This document shows, piece after piece, positions 1-8,039 of a stretch of 48,895 nt of DNA; position 1 is the stretch's first letter, and each line of letters opens with the position of its first letter. Under the pieces are notes generated by a model. It saw nothing but the letters and a program-made list of their open reading frames with translations. It was not told the origin of the DNA and made no database searches. Source of the stretch: Alistipes sp. (GTDB lineage Bacteria > Bacteroidota > Bacteroidia > Bacteroidales > Rikenellaceae); NCBI GenBank assembly GCA_017383445.1, contig JAFNXQ010000011.1, positions 1-48,895 on the forward strand. The letters run 5' to 3'. The position numbers were made by a program, and so were the translations under genes.

Positions 1-70
1 ACTTGTATAGTTCGTCAGCATCATCCTCTTGCCAAGGTCTCAGCAACAATCTTTGGGTTTGTAATTCCAT
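1..70 (-). CDS. GNAT family N-acetyltransferase, N-terminal fragment
   Basis: The reverse strand has an ATG at 70-68 opening a frame that runs off the left edge after 23 codons. The peptide reads MELQTQRLLLRPW followed by an acidic stretch (QEDDADELYK). This is the typical start of RimJ/RimL-like acetyltransferases (Acetyltransf_3), whose first beta strand has the form 'TxRLxLRxW..D'. These enzymes move an acetyl group from acetyl-CoA to protein N-termini or small amines. Only the first strand is visible, so the substrate cannot be named. It lies on the same strand as, and downstream of, the hydrolase at 119-994. Confidence 0.6.
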   Translation of the reverse strand, partial: MELQTQRLLLRPWQEDDADELYK

Positions 71-118
71 ATCTATTAAATTCCGATGTATGGATGTAAA
101 GATGTATTAATCAAAAAT

Positions 119-994
119 CTACTTCTTCTGCAATCTGAGCCAATCAAGCATAGCCTTCTGCCACTCCTCGCGATAGGGGAAGCGGCTACTCATACCCCAG
201 CCGTGCCAGCCGTCGGGATAGATATGCAGCGAAGCCTCGATACCGGCCTTTTTCAAGGCGTTATAATAGCGTGTGCTGCTGATGGGCGGCACAATCTTAT
301 CGTCATCCGAGAGCATCAACAGTGCCGGTGGTGTGCGTTTCGTGACACGATTCTCTGGCGAATATTCGGCCCTGTCGGCGGCGGTATGGCCCGCACCAAG
401 CAGGTTGTTGAATGTACCTTCGTGCGTGAGGCCCCACTCGCCCGTGATGACGGCATACATCAGGATAGAGAATGCCGGCTCCTCGCCAATGGGTGCGAAG
501 GTAGAGGTATAGGCTGCAAGATGTCCTCCTGCCGAGTAGCCCATAATGCCCACCTCGTCGGCAGAGAATGACCACTCGTCGGCATGGCTACGCATAATAC
601 GCAGAGCCTCGACAGCATCTTCCAGAGGTACCTCGCGATGACCATTCGGCATACGATATTTCAGCACACCACAGGTGATGCCGTTCTCGGCCAGCCAGCG
701 TGCCGCATCAGCTCCCTCATAGGTCATACAGACAGCTTCGTAGCCACCACCCGGGCAGATGACGATAGCCTGTCCCGTAGCCGTCTTTGGGTCAGCCTTG
801 TAGATATAGAGCTCTGCCGACTTCGACCAGTTGATAATGCCCTTATGGCAAGTCTCCTCCTTATCCAGCTCGCTGGAATGGGGTGCCGAAGTGTTATCCC
901 AAATCTTTATAAGCAAATCCTCCTTGTAGTCATACTCCTGTGCTACGGCAGGCATCACAGCCAGCAGGCAAAGCACGATAAAAAATCTCTTCAT
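119..994 (-). CDS. Secreted alpha/beta hydrolase (acetyl-xylan-esterase-like / BD-FAE-like)
   Basis: A 291-residue protein with a signal peptide ending near 'MPAVAQ' (residue ~19), so it is probably periplasmic. The alpha/beta hydrolase core is clear: the oxyanion stretch CPGGGY at 80-85, the nucleophile elbow GYSAGGH with Ser154, the acid in SDDDK (Asp231/232) and His264 in DGWHGWG. The layout (GGGY followed by GYSAGGHLA) matches esterases of the BD-FAE / acetyl-xylan esterase type, which remove acyl groups from plant or host glycans; that substrate is an inference. It has its own promoter at 1024-1054. It is separated from the upstream phosphate transporter by a strong terminator, so it is a single-gene unit or leads into the GNAT gene. 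Confidence 0.8.
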   Translation of the reverse strand: MKRFFIVLCLLAVMPAVAQEYDYKEDLLIKIWDNTSAPHSSELDKEETCHKGIINWSKSAELYIYKADPKTATGQAIVICPGGGYEAVCMTYEGADAARWLAENGITCGVLKYRMPNGHREVPLEDAVEALRIMRSHADEWSFSADEVGIMGYSAGGHLAAYTSTFAPIGEEPAFSILMYAVITGEWGLTHEGTFNNLLGAGHTAADRAEYSPENRVTKRTPPALLMLSDDDKIVPPISSTRYYNALKKAGIEASLHIYPDGWHGWGMSSRFPYREEWQKAMLDWLRLQKK

Positions 995-1023
995 AATATG
1001 GTGTGTTTATTGTTTCCCATCTA

Positions 1024-1054
1024 CAAATATATGAAAATTAGCGAAGTAAACAAA
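1024..1054 (-). promoter_or_regulatory. Bacteroidota promoter of the hydrolase gene
   Basis: On the minus strand a -33 TTTG (1054-1051) and a -7 TATATTTG (1031-1024) are separated by exactly 19 bases. This matches the Bacteroidota sigma-ABfr consensus TTTG-N19-TAnnTTTG with no mismatch in the defined positions. The start codon follows about 30 bases downstream, at 994. Confidence 0.8.
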
Positions 1055-1071
1055 ACATAACAGCAACAGCA

Positions 1072-1104
1072 CAAAAAAGGCATATCCCCGAAAGAGATAT
1101 GCCT
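1072..1104 (-). terminator. Intrinsic terminator after the phosphate transporter gene
   Basis: A 9-bp perfect stem AGGCATATC (1078-1086) / GATATGCCT (1096-1104) has a 9-base loop. On the minus strand it is followed by a run of T (the A-run at 1073-1078). It sits 23 bases past the transporter stop and insulates it from the hydrolase promoter. Confidence 0.85.
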
Positions 1105-1126
1105 CATAGTTTCAAAGCACCTTACC

Positions 1127-3349
1127 CTACTTTCTGTACCACGTCTTTGCTACGCCGGCGTGCTCCAGGAAGTAACGCTGCGACTTCAACAGGTTACGAG
1201 CCTGCAAGACCATAGTCTTGGTCTCACTCATCACTGTCAGATAGAACATACTTGCCTTGGTGTTGCCAACGCCCTCATTGATACGCTGCAACTCCGACTT
1301 CATTGTCTCGGCGATATGCTCGAAGAGCTCGTCACGCATGGTAAGCACGGTGTCAATCTCTGTAAAGTCGTTCTTTGTAAGCATACGGTTCACGCTGCCG
1401 TAAATCTCGGCTACGGCATCGTTGATATGCATCAAATCGTCGGTCTGCTCACTTGACAAGCCCTTATGGTTGTTGTCGATATGGTCGTAGGCGGGACGGG
1501 TGATATGCACCAACGCCTTGGCAATCTCACTCAGATAATCTACAACCTGAACATAGTACAACGAGAGTTCCAGACCCGAATCCTTCAGCTTACGCAGCGT
1601 CGGCATGAGGGTATATTTGAGCTGACGGCTCGCCTCATAGCTCTCGTCAGACTCGCGAACAAGCTCCTTCAACGCCTTTCTATCCTCCTTGAACACAGCG
1701 ACAAGCGTACGGTCGTAAATCTGTGTAGAGATCTTCATCATCTTGCAAACCTGATTGATGACACCCTCAACAGAGTCCTCCTCGGTTGCCGCCTCGGGCA
1801 TAGCATCCTTCTTCTTGTTCTTGAAGTTACTCTTGATAAGCATATAGGCACACGCCACTGTTACCACCGCAAAGGCAATCGTACCGCCCCAGATAAGCAA
1901 CAAGCCCACGCCAATAGCGATAAGGAAGGCTCCGATACCCGTAACGAACCAGCCCATAACAACGGTCATAACGCCCGTAATACGATGCACAGCCGACTCT
2001 CTGCCCCACGCCTTATCAGCAAGCGAAGAACCCATAGCCACCATAAAGCATACATAGGTGGTAGAGAGAGGCAGCTTCAACGATGTACCCACCGAGATAA
2101 GCAGAGCCGCAGTAGTAAGATTTACAACGGCACGAATCTTATCGTAAGGAGCTCCGTTATGCTCCACATCCTCATACTCAAAGCGTTTGCCGACAAAGTT
2201 TTTCACCTTCTCAGGGACTACTCGGTCGAGGAAATTGGAGATGCCCAGCGATGCACGCACGATAGAACGCGAGAATACGTTTGAATCGAGCTCGCCCGAA
2301 ATCATATCGTCACCCTGACCTGCCAGCGAAATCTCGGTCTGCGACACATTCATCGACTTTGTTGAGGTCCACAGCGTAACAACCATAATCACACCCGAGA
2401 GCAACATCCAGATAAACTGTGCGGGGAGGTTGTTATTCAGGCCCTCCATCAAAATCTCGGTTGAACCCGCTTCATTGGCAATCTTGTAGGCATCGAGACC
2501 TGCAATGGGCACACCGATAAAGTTCACAAGGTCGTTACCGGCAAAGGCCAACGCCAAAGCGAACGTTCCCGAAAGAATGTTTATACGCAGGATATTGATG
2601 CGGAAGAGCTGCATAAAGGCCAGCAACGCAGTACATACAACCCAGCAGGCGAACAGCGAAATGAGCAGGTTATCGCTAATCCACGCATACACCGCAGTAC
2701 CCGCCAGCACGCCCTTCAACGCCTTGAAAACAGCGAAATAGGCGATAGCGGTGAATGACATACCGCACCATACGGCACCCATCTTACGGAACATTTTGAA
2801 ATAACGGAACGAGAAGAGGAAGCGTGAAAGCCACATAATAATCGTACCGAATATAAACGCGATAATCACCGAAAGCAGGATAGCCGAGATAACTCCCATA
2901 GCACGCGAGGTGTTGATGAAGCCTCCGAGTGAGCCTAACGATAGTTCGGGATTGCCTGCAATCTTGAACAATGACACGGCAATAGCAGCACCCAGCAAAC
3001 TGAAAACCAACGCCACAGTGGTTGATGTGGGCAGACCCAGCGAGTTGTAGATGTCGAGCAGGATGACATTGGCGAACATCACACTCACATAGAGAATCAT
3101 AATCTCGTGGAAGGTGAACAGTCCGGGATTGAACATACCGCTGCGGGCCACTTCCATCATTCCGCTTGATGTGAGTACTCCTAAAATGATACCTACTGAT
3201 GCTACGGCAAGAATGGTTCGCATCTTGGCCACCTTTGAGCCGATTGCCGCGTTGAGAAAGTTTACGGCGTCATTTGTTACGCCGACATAAAGCCCCGATA
3301 TGGCCAGAACAGCCAATACCGCAAGCATTATAGTGTATAATTCACTCAT
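1127..3349 (-). CDS. Inorganic phosphate transporter, PiT family, with C-terminal PhoU-like domain
   Basis: A 740-residue protein of the inner membrane that takes up phosphate, probably with a cation. The two PiT signature repeats are visible: GVTNDAVNFLNAAIGS near residues 23-38 and AGNDLVNFIGVPIAG near residue 270. Each is followed by hydrophobic membrane segments. After the last membrane helix (about residue 500) comes a basic stretch and then a helical domain of about 220 residues. That domain, with charged heptads such as YEASRQLKYTLMPTLRK, resembles PhoU/DUF47. Most PiT proteins end after the membrane part; the PhoU-like fusion is common in Bacteroidota and presumably couples transport to phosphate status. 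The start is the ATG at 3349. It is divergent from the S46 peptidase and has its own terminator. Confidence 0.88.
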   Translation of the reverse strand: MSELYTIMLAVLAVLAISGLYVGVTNDAVNFLNAAIGSKVAKMRTILAVASVGIILGVLTSSGMMEVARSGMFNPGLFTFHEIMILYVSVMFANVILLDIYNSLGLPTSTTVALVFSLLGAAIAVSLFKIAGNPELSLGSLGGFINTSRAMGVISAILLSVIIAFIFGTIIMWLSRFLFSFRYFKMFRKMGAVWCGMSFTAIAYFAVFKALKGVLAGTAVYAWISDNLLISLFACWVVCTALLAFMQLFRINILRINILSGTFALALAFAGNDLVNFIGVPIAGLDAYKIANEAGSTEILMEGLNNNLPAQFIWMLLSGVIMVVTLWTSTKSMNVSQTEISLAGQGDDMISGELDSNVFSRSIVRASLGISNFLDRVVPEKVKNFVGKRFEYEDVEHNGAPYDKIRAVVNLTTAALLISVGTSLKLPLSTTYVCFMVAMGSSLADKAWGRESAVHRITGVMTVVMGWFVTGIGAFLIAIGVGLLLIWGGTIAFAVVTVACAYMLIKSNFKNKKKDAMPEAATEEDSVEGVINQVCKMMKISTQIYDRTLVAVFKEDRKALKELVRESDESYEASRQLKYTLMPTLRKLKDSGLELSLYYVQVVDYLSEIAKALVHITRPAYDHIDNNHKGLSSEQTDDLMHINDAVAEIYGSVNRMLTKNDFTEIDTVLTMRDELFEHIAETMKSELQRINEGVGNTKASMFYLTVMSETKTMVLQARNLLKSQRYFLEHAGVAKTWYRK

Positions 3350-3401
3350 AAAAGTTGATTTCTGCCCGACCAGATGGTCATTTTGGGCACATTTTCAGCA
3401 T

Positions 3402-3434
3402 CAAAGGTAATACCTGTTACTCCTATAAAACAAT
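3402..3434 (-). promoter_or_regulatory. Possible promoter of the phosphate transporter gene
   Basis: The minus strand has a -7 match TACCTTTG (3409-3402), which fits TAnnTTTG fully. The -33 is weak: ATTG at 3434-3431 with a 21-base spacer. No Pho-box-like repeat was recognised nearby. Confidence 0.4.
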
Positions 3435-3525
3435 ACAAAGAGCAATCCTTAACGAAAAATTAACATTTAACCGAACAGCCCAAATGCCACATCCTTATCC
3501 TGTTGAACAACAAATATACGCAACA

Positions 3526-3558
3526 TTCGTTATGTTTTGAAAATATTGTCTATCTTTA
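3526..3558 (+). promoter_or_regulatory. Possible promoter of the S46 peptidase gene
   Basis: TATCTTTA at 3551-3558 matches TAnnTTTG except for the last base. A TTCG at 3526-3529 lies 21 bases upstream as a weak -33. The leader to the ATG at 3597 would be about 30 bases. Confidence 0.35.
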
Positions 3559-3596
3559 CCCTTTGAAAGAGAATACAAACTTAAAAAGATAAAACT

Positions 3597-5684
3597 ATGA
3601 AGAAAATTTTGTTTACCATTGTTGCTGCCTGTATGGCTTTTACCGCTACGGCAGATGAGGGTATGTGGCTTCTGCCCTACCTTCAGAAGATGAATATCAA
3701 GGATATGAAGGCCAAGGGCTGCCGCCTCTCGGCCGAGGATATCTACTCTATCAACCAGTCGTCATTGAAGGACGCTATCGTGATTTTCGGTGGTGGCTGC
3801 ACCGGCGAGATTGTATCGGACAAGGGTCTGTTGTTCACCAACCACCACTGCGGCTACGGCTCTATACAGCAGCTCTCATCGGTTGAGCACGACTATTTGA
3901 AGTATGGTTTCTGGGCATCATCTTACGAGGAGGAGCTTCCCGTTCCGGGCTTGTCTGTAAAGTTTGTGCGTTCTATCGAGGATGTTACCGCACAGATTCT
4001 GGGCAATATTCCCTCAATCGCTGCCGGCAAGGAGCGTGAGGAGATGGTTCTTGCCAACGTAAAGGGCCTGACCGAGGAGCTTAAGAAGGCAAACGAGGGC
4101 AAGATGGTTCAGATTGTAGCCTTCTTCGGTGGAAACCAGTATTTTGCATTCACATTCGATGTCTTTACCGATGTGCGTCTGGTGGGTACTCCTCCATCAT
4201 CAATTGGTAAGTTTGGTGGCGACACCGACAACTGGATGTGGCCTCGTCACACGGGCGACTTCTCAATCTTCCGCGTATATGCCGACAAGGATAACAAGCC
4301 TGCGGCCTACTCAAAGGAGAATGTCCCCTACAAGGCTCCCCGCCATTTGGAAATCTCTCTCAATGGTGTTGAGGAGGGTGACTTTGCAATGATTATGGGC
4401 TTCCCCGGCTCTACAACCCGTTATATGACATCGTACGAGATTGACCATATGTTGCAGGTGGATAACCCACAGCGTATCTACATCCGTGGCGAACGTCAGG
4501 CTATCCTCTGGGAGGCTATGGAGGCAAGCGACGAGATTCGTATCAAGTACGCATCGAAGTACGCTTCATCGTCTAACTACTGGAAGAATTCAATCGGCAT
4601 GTCACGCGGCATCGAGAAGCTGGGCGTGAAGGCTCGCAAGCAGGCCGAGGAGGCTGACTTCCAGAAGTGGGCCGAGGAGAACACACTGCCCGAGGAGGGC
4701 TTCCAGACCGCCCTGCCACAGATGAAGGAGGTGATGGAGAAGATTGCTCCGCACGCTGCTGCACGCCAGTATCTGAGTGAGGCATTCCTGCGTGGTGTGG
4801 AGCTTATCAGAATTGCCCGCTACCCCAAGGCTTACAAGGAGGATTACAAGGATTACGATGCCGATCTGGACCGCAAGGTTGCAAAGCGTATGTTCCAGAT
4901 TGTCCGCGAGAATATGAAGGCCGAGGATCTGCCATCGGTTTACACCGAAGTTATCGACCCATTGTACGGTGGCAACTCTGACGACTATGTAGATTGGTTG
5001 TACGACAACTCTATGCTCACATCGCTGGAGAAGGCACTGCAGATTGGCGACAACCGCAAGGATGACCCCGCAGCTCGTCTGATGAAGTCGGTAATGGAGG
5101 TTTATATGCGTCACAACGCTGCTTACGCCGAGCTGAACCCTCTGTATGCCGATGCACATCGCCTCTATGTAGCAGGTCTGATGCGTATGCAGCCCGAGAA
5201 GGCTTGGTATTCAGATGCAAACTTCACCATTCGTCTTACCTATGGTAACGTATTGCCCTATTCACCAGCCGATGCTATCACCTACAACCACTACACCACT
5301 CTGGACGGCGTGATTGCAAAGGAGGATAAGTCTAATCCTTTGGAGTTCACCGTTGAGGAGAAGCTGAAGGAGCTCTACCAGAAGAAGGATTACGGTCGCT
5401 ACGCTATGAAGAATGGCAAGTTGCCCGTAGGATTCCTCTGCAACCTCGATATTACGGGCGGTAACTCTGGCTCTCCTGTTCTGGACAGCCGAGGTCGCCT
5501 GATTGGTCTTGCGTTTGACGGCAACTGGGAGGCTATGTCGGGTGACGTGGCATTTGAGCCCGAGTTGCAGCGTTGCATCGCAGTCGATATCCGCTATGTA
5601 TTGTTCGTTGTGGATAAGTTCGCCGACTGCCAGCATATTATGAACGAGCTTACTATCGTTCAGGGCAAGAAGAGCAAGAAGTAG
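3597..5684 (+). CDS. S46 family dipeptidyl-peptidase, DPP7-like
   Basis: A 695-residue serine exopeptidase with a signal peptide (about residues 1-19), so it is periplasmic or surface-facing. It releases dipeptides from oligopeptides. Catalytic blocks are visible: TNHHCGYG with the His at 83/84, DNWMWPRHTGDF at 211-222 carrying the Asp, and TGGNSGSP with Ser624. Length and blocks match the S46 family (DPP7/DPP11). Counting 18 residues past the catalytic Ser gives Gly642 (in AFDGNWE). In family knowledge, Gly here marks DPP7-type preference for hydrophobic P1 residues, and Arg marks DPP11-type preference for acidic P1. The hydrophobic preference is therefore inferred. Amino-acid-using Bacteroidales rely on such enzymes. 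The 90-base gap to xseA holds overlapping hairpins rather than a clear terminator. Confidence 0.92.
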   Translation: MKKILFTIVAACMAFTATADEGMWLLPYLQKMNIKDMKAKGCRLSAEDIYSINQSSLKDAIVIFGGGCTGEIVSDKGLLFTNHHCGYGSIQQLSSVEHDYLKYGFWASSYEEELPVPGLSVKFVRSIEDVTAQILGNIPSIAAGKEREEMVLANVKGLTEELKKANEGKMVQIVAFFGGNQYFAFTFDVFTDVRLVGTPPSSIGKFGGDTDNWMWPRHTGDFSIFRVYADKDNKPAAYSKENVPYKAPRHLEISLNGVEEGDFAMIMGFPGSTTRYMTSYEIDHMLQVDNPQRIYIRGERQAILWEAMEASDEIRIKYASKYASSSNYWKNSIGMSRGIEKLGVKARKQAEEADFQKWAEENTLPEEGFQTALPQMKEVMEKIAPHAAARQYLSEAFLRGVELIRIARYPKAYKEDYKDYDADLDRKVAKRMFQIVRENMKAEDLPSVYTEVIDPLYGGNSDDYVDWLYDNSMLTSLEKALQIGDNRKDDPAARLMKSVMEVYMRHNAAYAELNPLYADAHRLYVAGLMRMQPEKAWYSDANFTIRLTYGNVLPYSPADAITYNHYTTLDGVIAKEDKSNPLEFTVEEKLKELYQKKDYGRYAMKNGKLPVGFLCNLDITGGNSGSPVLDSRGRLIGLAFDGNWEAMSGDVAFEPELQRCIAVDIRYVLFVVDKFADCQHIMNELTIVQGKKSKK

Positions 5685-5709
5685 TCTTCACTACTCATAA
5701 ACCGCTAAA

Positions 5710-5765
5710 AGAGGTTGCTTTCTTGAACAAAAGAGGAAGCGACCTCTCTTTGCAAGAGAGGAGGT
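5710..5765 (+). promoter_or_regulatory. Mutually exclusive hairpins covering the xseA ribosome-binding site
   Basis: Hairpin 1 pairs 5710-5722 with 5735-5747 (13 positions, two G-T). Hairpin 2 pairs CCTCTCTT (5743-5750) with AAGAGAGG (5754-5761) around a 3-base loop. They share 5743-5747, so they cannot form together. Hairpin 2 pairs with the first bases of a strong Shine-Dalgarno-like AGGAGGT (5759-5765), which lies 9 bases before the GTG start of xseA. Strong SD sites are unusual in Bacteroidota. A translational switch is an inference. Confidence 0.4.
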
Positions 5766-5774
5766 AAAAGAGAA

Positions 5775-7043
5775 GTGAATTTTGAATTATCACATATCAC
5801 ACTTTCGGAGCTTCAACGCCGCATAAAAACGGCGATTGAAGAGGCTATGCCATTGCCTGTATGGATTGTGGCGGAGATATCCGAAGTGAAGGTAAACCGC
5901 ACGGGGCACTGCTATATGGAGCTGGTGGAGAAACCCACCGACAACCATACGGCAAACACGCAGCCTGCGGCACAGGCGAGGGCCGTCATCTGGCGTCAGC
6001 AATGGGCGATGCTCTCGGCATATTTTCGGGCAGCAACGGGCAGCGACCTGATGGCAGGAATGAAGATTCTGGCGAAGGTCATCGTATCATACCACGAACT
6101 GTATGGGCTGTCGTTGCAGATTACCGACCTTGACGCCTCATACACTTTGGGCGAGGCCGAGCGACAGAAGCAACTAACCATCGAGCAGCTGAAAGCCGAT
6201 GGGGTGTGGGATATGAACCGCGAGGTGGATATGCCCCTGCTGGTACAGCGTGTGGCCGTTGTGTCGAGTGCTACGGCGGCAGGCTACCGCGACTTCTGCA
6301 ACGAACTGCGTGAAGGAGGCTACGCCTTCCGCATAGAACTTTTTGAGGCGATGATGCAGGGTGCGGCAGCCGAGGAGTCTATATGCGAACAGATGGATAG
6401 AATTGCGGCACGACAGGAGGAGTTTGATGCTGTGGTAATCATTCGCGGAGGTGGCTCGGTAAGCGATTTGGGGTGTTTCAACTCCTATCGTCTGTGCTCA
6501 TACGTGGCACAGTTTCCGCTACCCGTACTCACAGGCATAGGACACGACAAAGATGTGTCGGTGGCCGATATGGTTGCCAACACGCCGCTGAAAACACCGA
6601 CAGCCGTTGCAGGTTGGCTCACCGACCGTATGGCTCGCCACGAGGCGTGGCTTGATGAGAGCCTCAACCGCCTGCACGATATGGCGTTGGCCACGACCGC
6701 CAACCAGCATCTGCGTATCGAGAGGTTGGCGAGTGACCTTGGGCAGAGCCACAACCGGATATATGAACGGCAGCTCTCAAAGCTGACACTTTGGAGTGAG
6801 CAGTTAGGACTCCTGACCGACCGTATTATAGCCGCCGAGAGGTTGCGTTTGCAGAGTGCTGCCGATGTGGTGGAGGCCCGCAAGCCGCAGAACATACTGC
6901 GTATGGGCTTCGCCATAGTACGCCTCGGAGATAAGGTTTTACACTCCGCCGAAAACATATCGGCCGGCGACAGCCTTGCAATAGAGCTTGCCGACGGCAG
7001 AGTTATTGCCGAGGCAAAGAGCATAGAGAAACAAGAAAAATAG
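5775..7043 (+). CDS. xseA: Exodeoxyribonuclease VII large subunit
   Basis: A 422-residue cytoplasmic nuclease subunit; with XseB it degrades single-stranded DNA to oligonucleotides and acts in repair. The N-terminal OB-fold (about residues 1-110) is followed by the ExoVII catalytic domain. Conserved blocks are RGGGSVSDLGCFN near residue 223, GIGHDKD near residue 255 and the TPTAVA stretch near residue 275, all typical of XseA. The start is GTG at 5775, supported by AGGAGGT nine bases upstream; no better ATG exists before the OB-fold. It is followed by xseB after 8 bases. Confidence 0.93.
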   Translation: MNFELSHITLSELQRRIKTAIEEAMPLPVWIVAEISEVKVNRTGHCYMELVEKPTDNHTANTQPAAQARAVIWRQQWAMLSAYFRAATGSDLMAGMKILAKVIVSYHELYGLSLQITDLDASYTLGEAERQKQLTIEQLKADGVWDMNREVDMPLLVQRVAVVSSATAAGYRDFCNELREGGYAFRIELFEAMMQGAAAEESICEQMDRIAARQEEFDAVVIIRGGGSVSDLGCFNSYRLCSYVAQFPLPVLTGIGHDKDVSVADMVANTPLKTPTAVAGWLTDRMARHEAWLDESLNRLHDMALATTANQHLRIERLASDLGQSHNRIYERQLSKLTLWSEQLGLLTDRIIAAERLRLQSAADVVEARKPQNILRMGFAIVRLGDKVLHSAENISAGDSLAIELADGRVIAEAKSIEKQEK

Positions 7044-7051
7044 ATTGATAT

Positions 7052-7243
7052 ATGACTAAAAAGAGTATGACATACGCCGAGGCGGTGGCCGAGATTGAGC
7101 AGATTCTGGGACGTATGAAGCAGGAGCAGGCGAGCATAGATACGCTGGCAGAGGATGTAAAGCGAGCTACGGAGCTGATAGCCTTCTGTCGCGAGCAGCT
7201 ATACAACGTGGAGAGTACAATAAAGGAGCAATTGGAGAGGTAG
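7052..7243 (+). CDS. xseB: Exodeoxyribonuclease VII small subunit
   Basis: A 63-residue protein of normal XseB length. It is almost entirely helical with the family pattern MTYAEAVAEIEQIL near the start, an acidic-basic coiled coil, and a C-terminal stretch rich in Glu and Gln. Several copies bind the coiled coil of XseA to form active ExoVII. It lies 8 bases after xseA and one base before the methyltransferase, so the genes are co-transcribed and probably translationally coupled. Confidence 0.9.
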   Translation: MTKKSMTYAEAVAEIEQILGRMKQEQASIDTLAEDVKRATELIAFCREQLYNVESTIKEQLER

Positions 7244-7244
7244 A

Positions 7245-8039
7245 ATGAAACGGTTGATACGATACATACTCAATCATATTCCACGCCCCATATTGCAGCG
7301 TATGGCCGGTTGGGCTGTGCCCCTGCTTGGGCTGTTCTACATTGGCAAGGGTCGCGAGTGTCCGCTGTGCGGCTGTCGCCGACGCAAGTTCCTGCCCTAC
7401 GGCTATGTCACGCAGCGTGAAGATGCACTCTGCCCGAACTGTCTGGCTCTGGAGAGGCATCGTCTGCTGTGGCTGTGGCTGGTGCGGGAGAGTGATATAG
7501 GTCGTGGTGCTATGGCTCTGCCAAAACTTCTGCACGCAGCTCCCGAGGTGGCTCTGATGCGTAAATTCCGCAAGATGTACGCCTCGGCACCCGACAGATA
7601 TGTAACTGCCGATTTGGAGAGCCCGCTGGCGGATATGCACTTCGATATTCAGCAGATACCGCTTGCCGACGGGGAGTTCGATGCCGTAATCTGCAACCAT
7701 ATACTCGAACACGTCGAGGATGACAGAAAGGCCGTGCGTGAGATTTTCCGCATACTGCGACCGGGTGGCTGGGCGGTGCTGCTCGCACCCGTAGATTTGG
7801 GGCGTGAGCATACTTTTGAGGATGACACGATAACCGACCCCGCCGAGCGTACCCGCATATTCGGTCAGTATGACCACCGCCGCATATATGGCAGAGATTA
7901 TGCAAAGCGACTCGCCGAGGCGGGCTTCGAGGTCTATGATGAGAACTATCGCGAGAGATTCTTGGCAAAGGAGCAGAGGCTCTATGCCCTGCCCGATGAC
8001 CATATTTACATAGTGTATAAACCTAAAACAGTACAATGA
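7245..8039 (+). CDS. Class I SAM-dependent methyltransferase with N-terminal zinc-ribbon-like motif
   Basis: 264 residues. The N-terminus has an amphipathic/hydrophobic stretch, then CPLC (Cys39, Cys42) and CPNC (Cys63, Cys66), a likely zinc knuckle. A Methyltransf_11-type fold follows: the LHAAPE motif I at 96-101, the acidic end of strand 2 at Asp123, DAVICNHILEHV at 146-157 and RPGG at 172-175. The substrate cannot be read from the sequence. Such Cys-bearing methyltransferases occur near glycan or lipid modification genes in Bacteroidota, but here it sits inside the xseAB-rsh operon. Its stop overlaps the next start (ATGA, 8036-8039). Confidence 0.8.
   Translation: MKRLIRYILNHIPRPILQRMAGWAVPLLGLFYIGKGRECPLCGCRRRKFLPYGYVTQREDALCPNCLALERHRLLWLWLVRESDIGRGAMALPKLLHAAPEVALMRKFRKMYASAPDRYVTADLESPLADMHFDIQQIPLADGEFDAVICNHILEHVEDDRKAVREIFRILRPGGWAVLLAPVDLGREHTFEDDTITDPAERTRIFGQYDHRRIYGRDYAKRLAEAGFEVYDENYRERFLAKEQRLYALPDDHIYIVYKPKTVQ

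Noticed and set aside
1466..2284. Plus-strand open frame of 272 codons opposite the phosphate transporter
   Set aside because: Shadow frame with no recognisable domain; the minus strand encodes a clear PiT protein.
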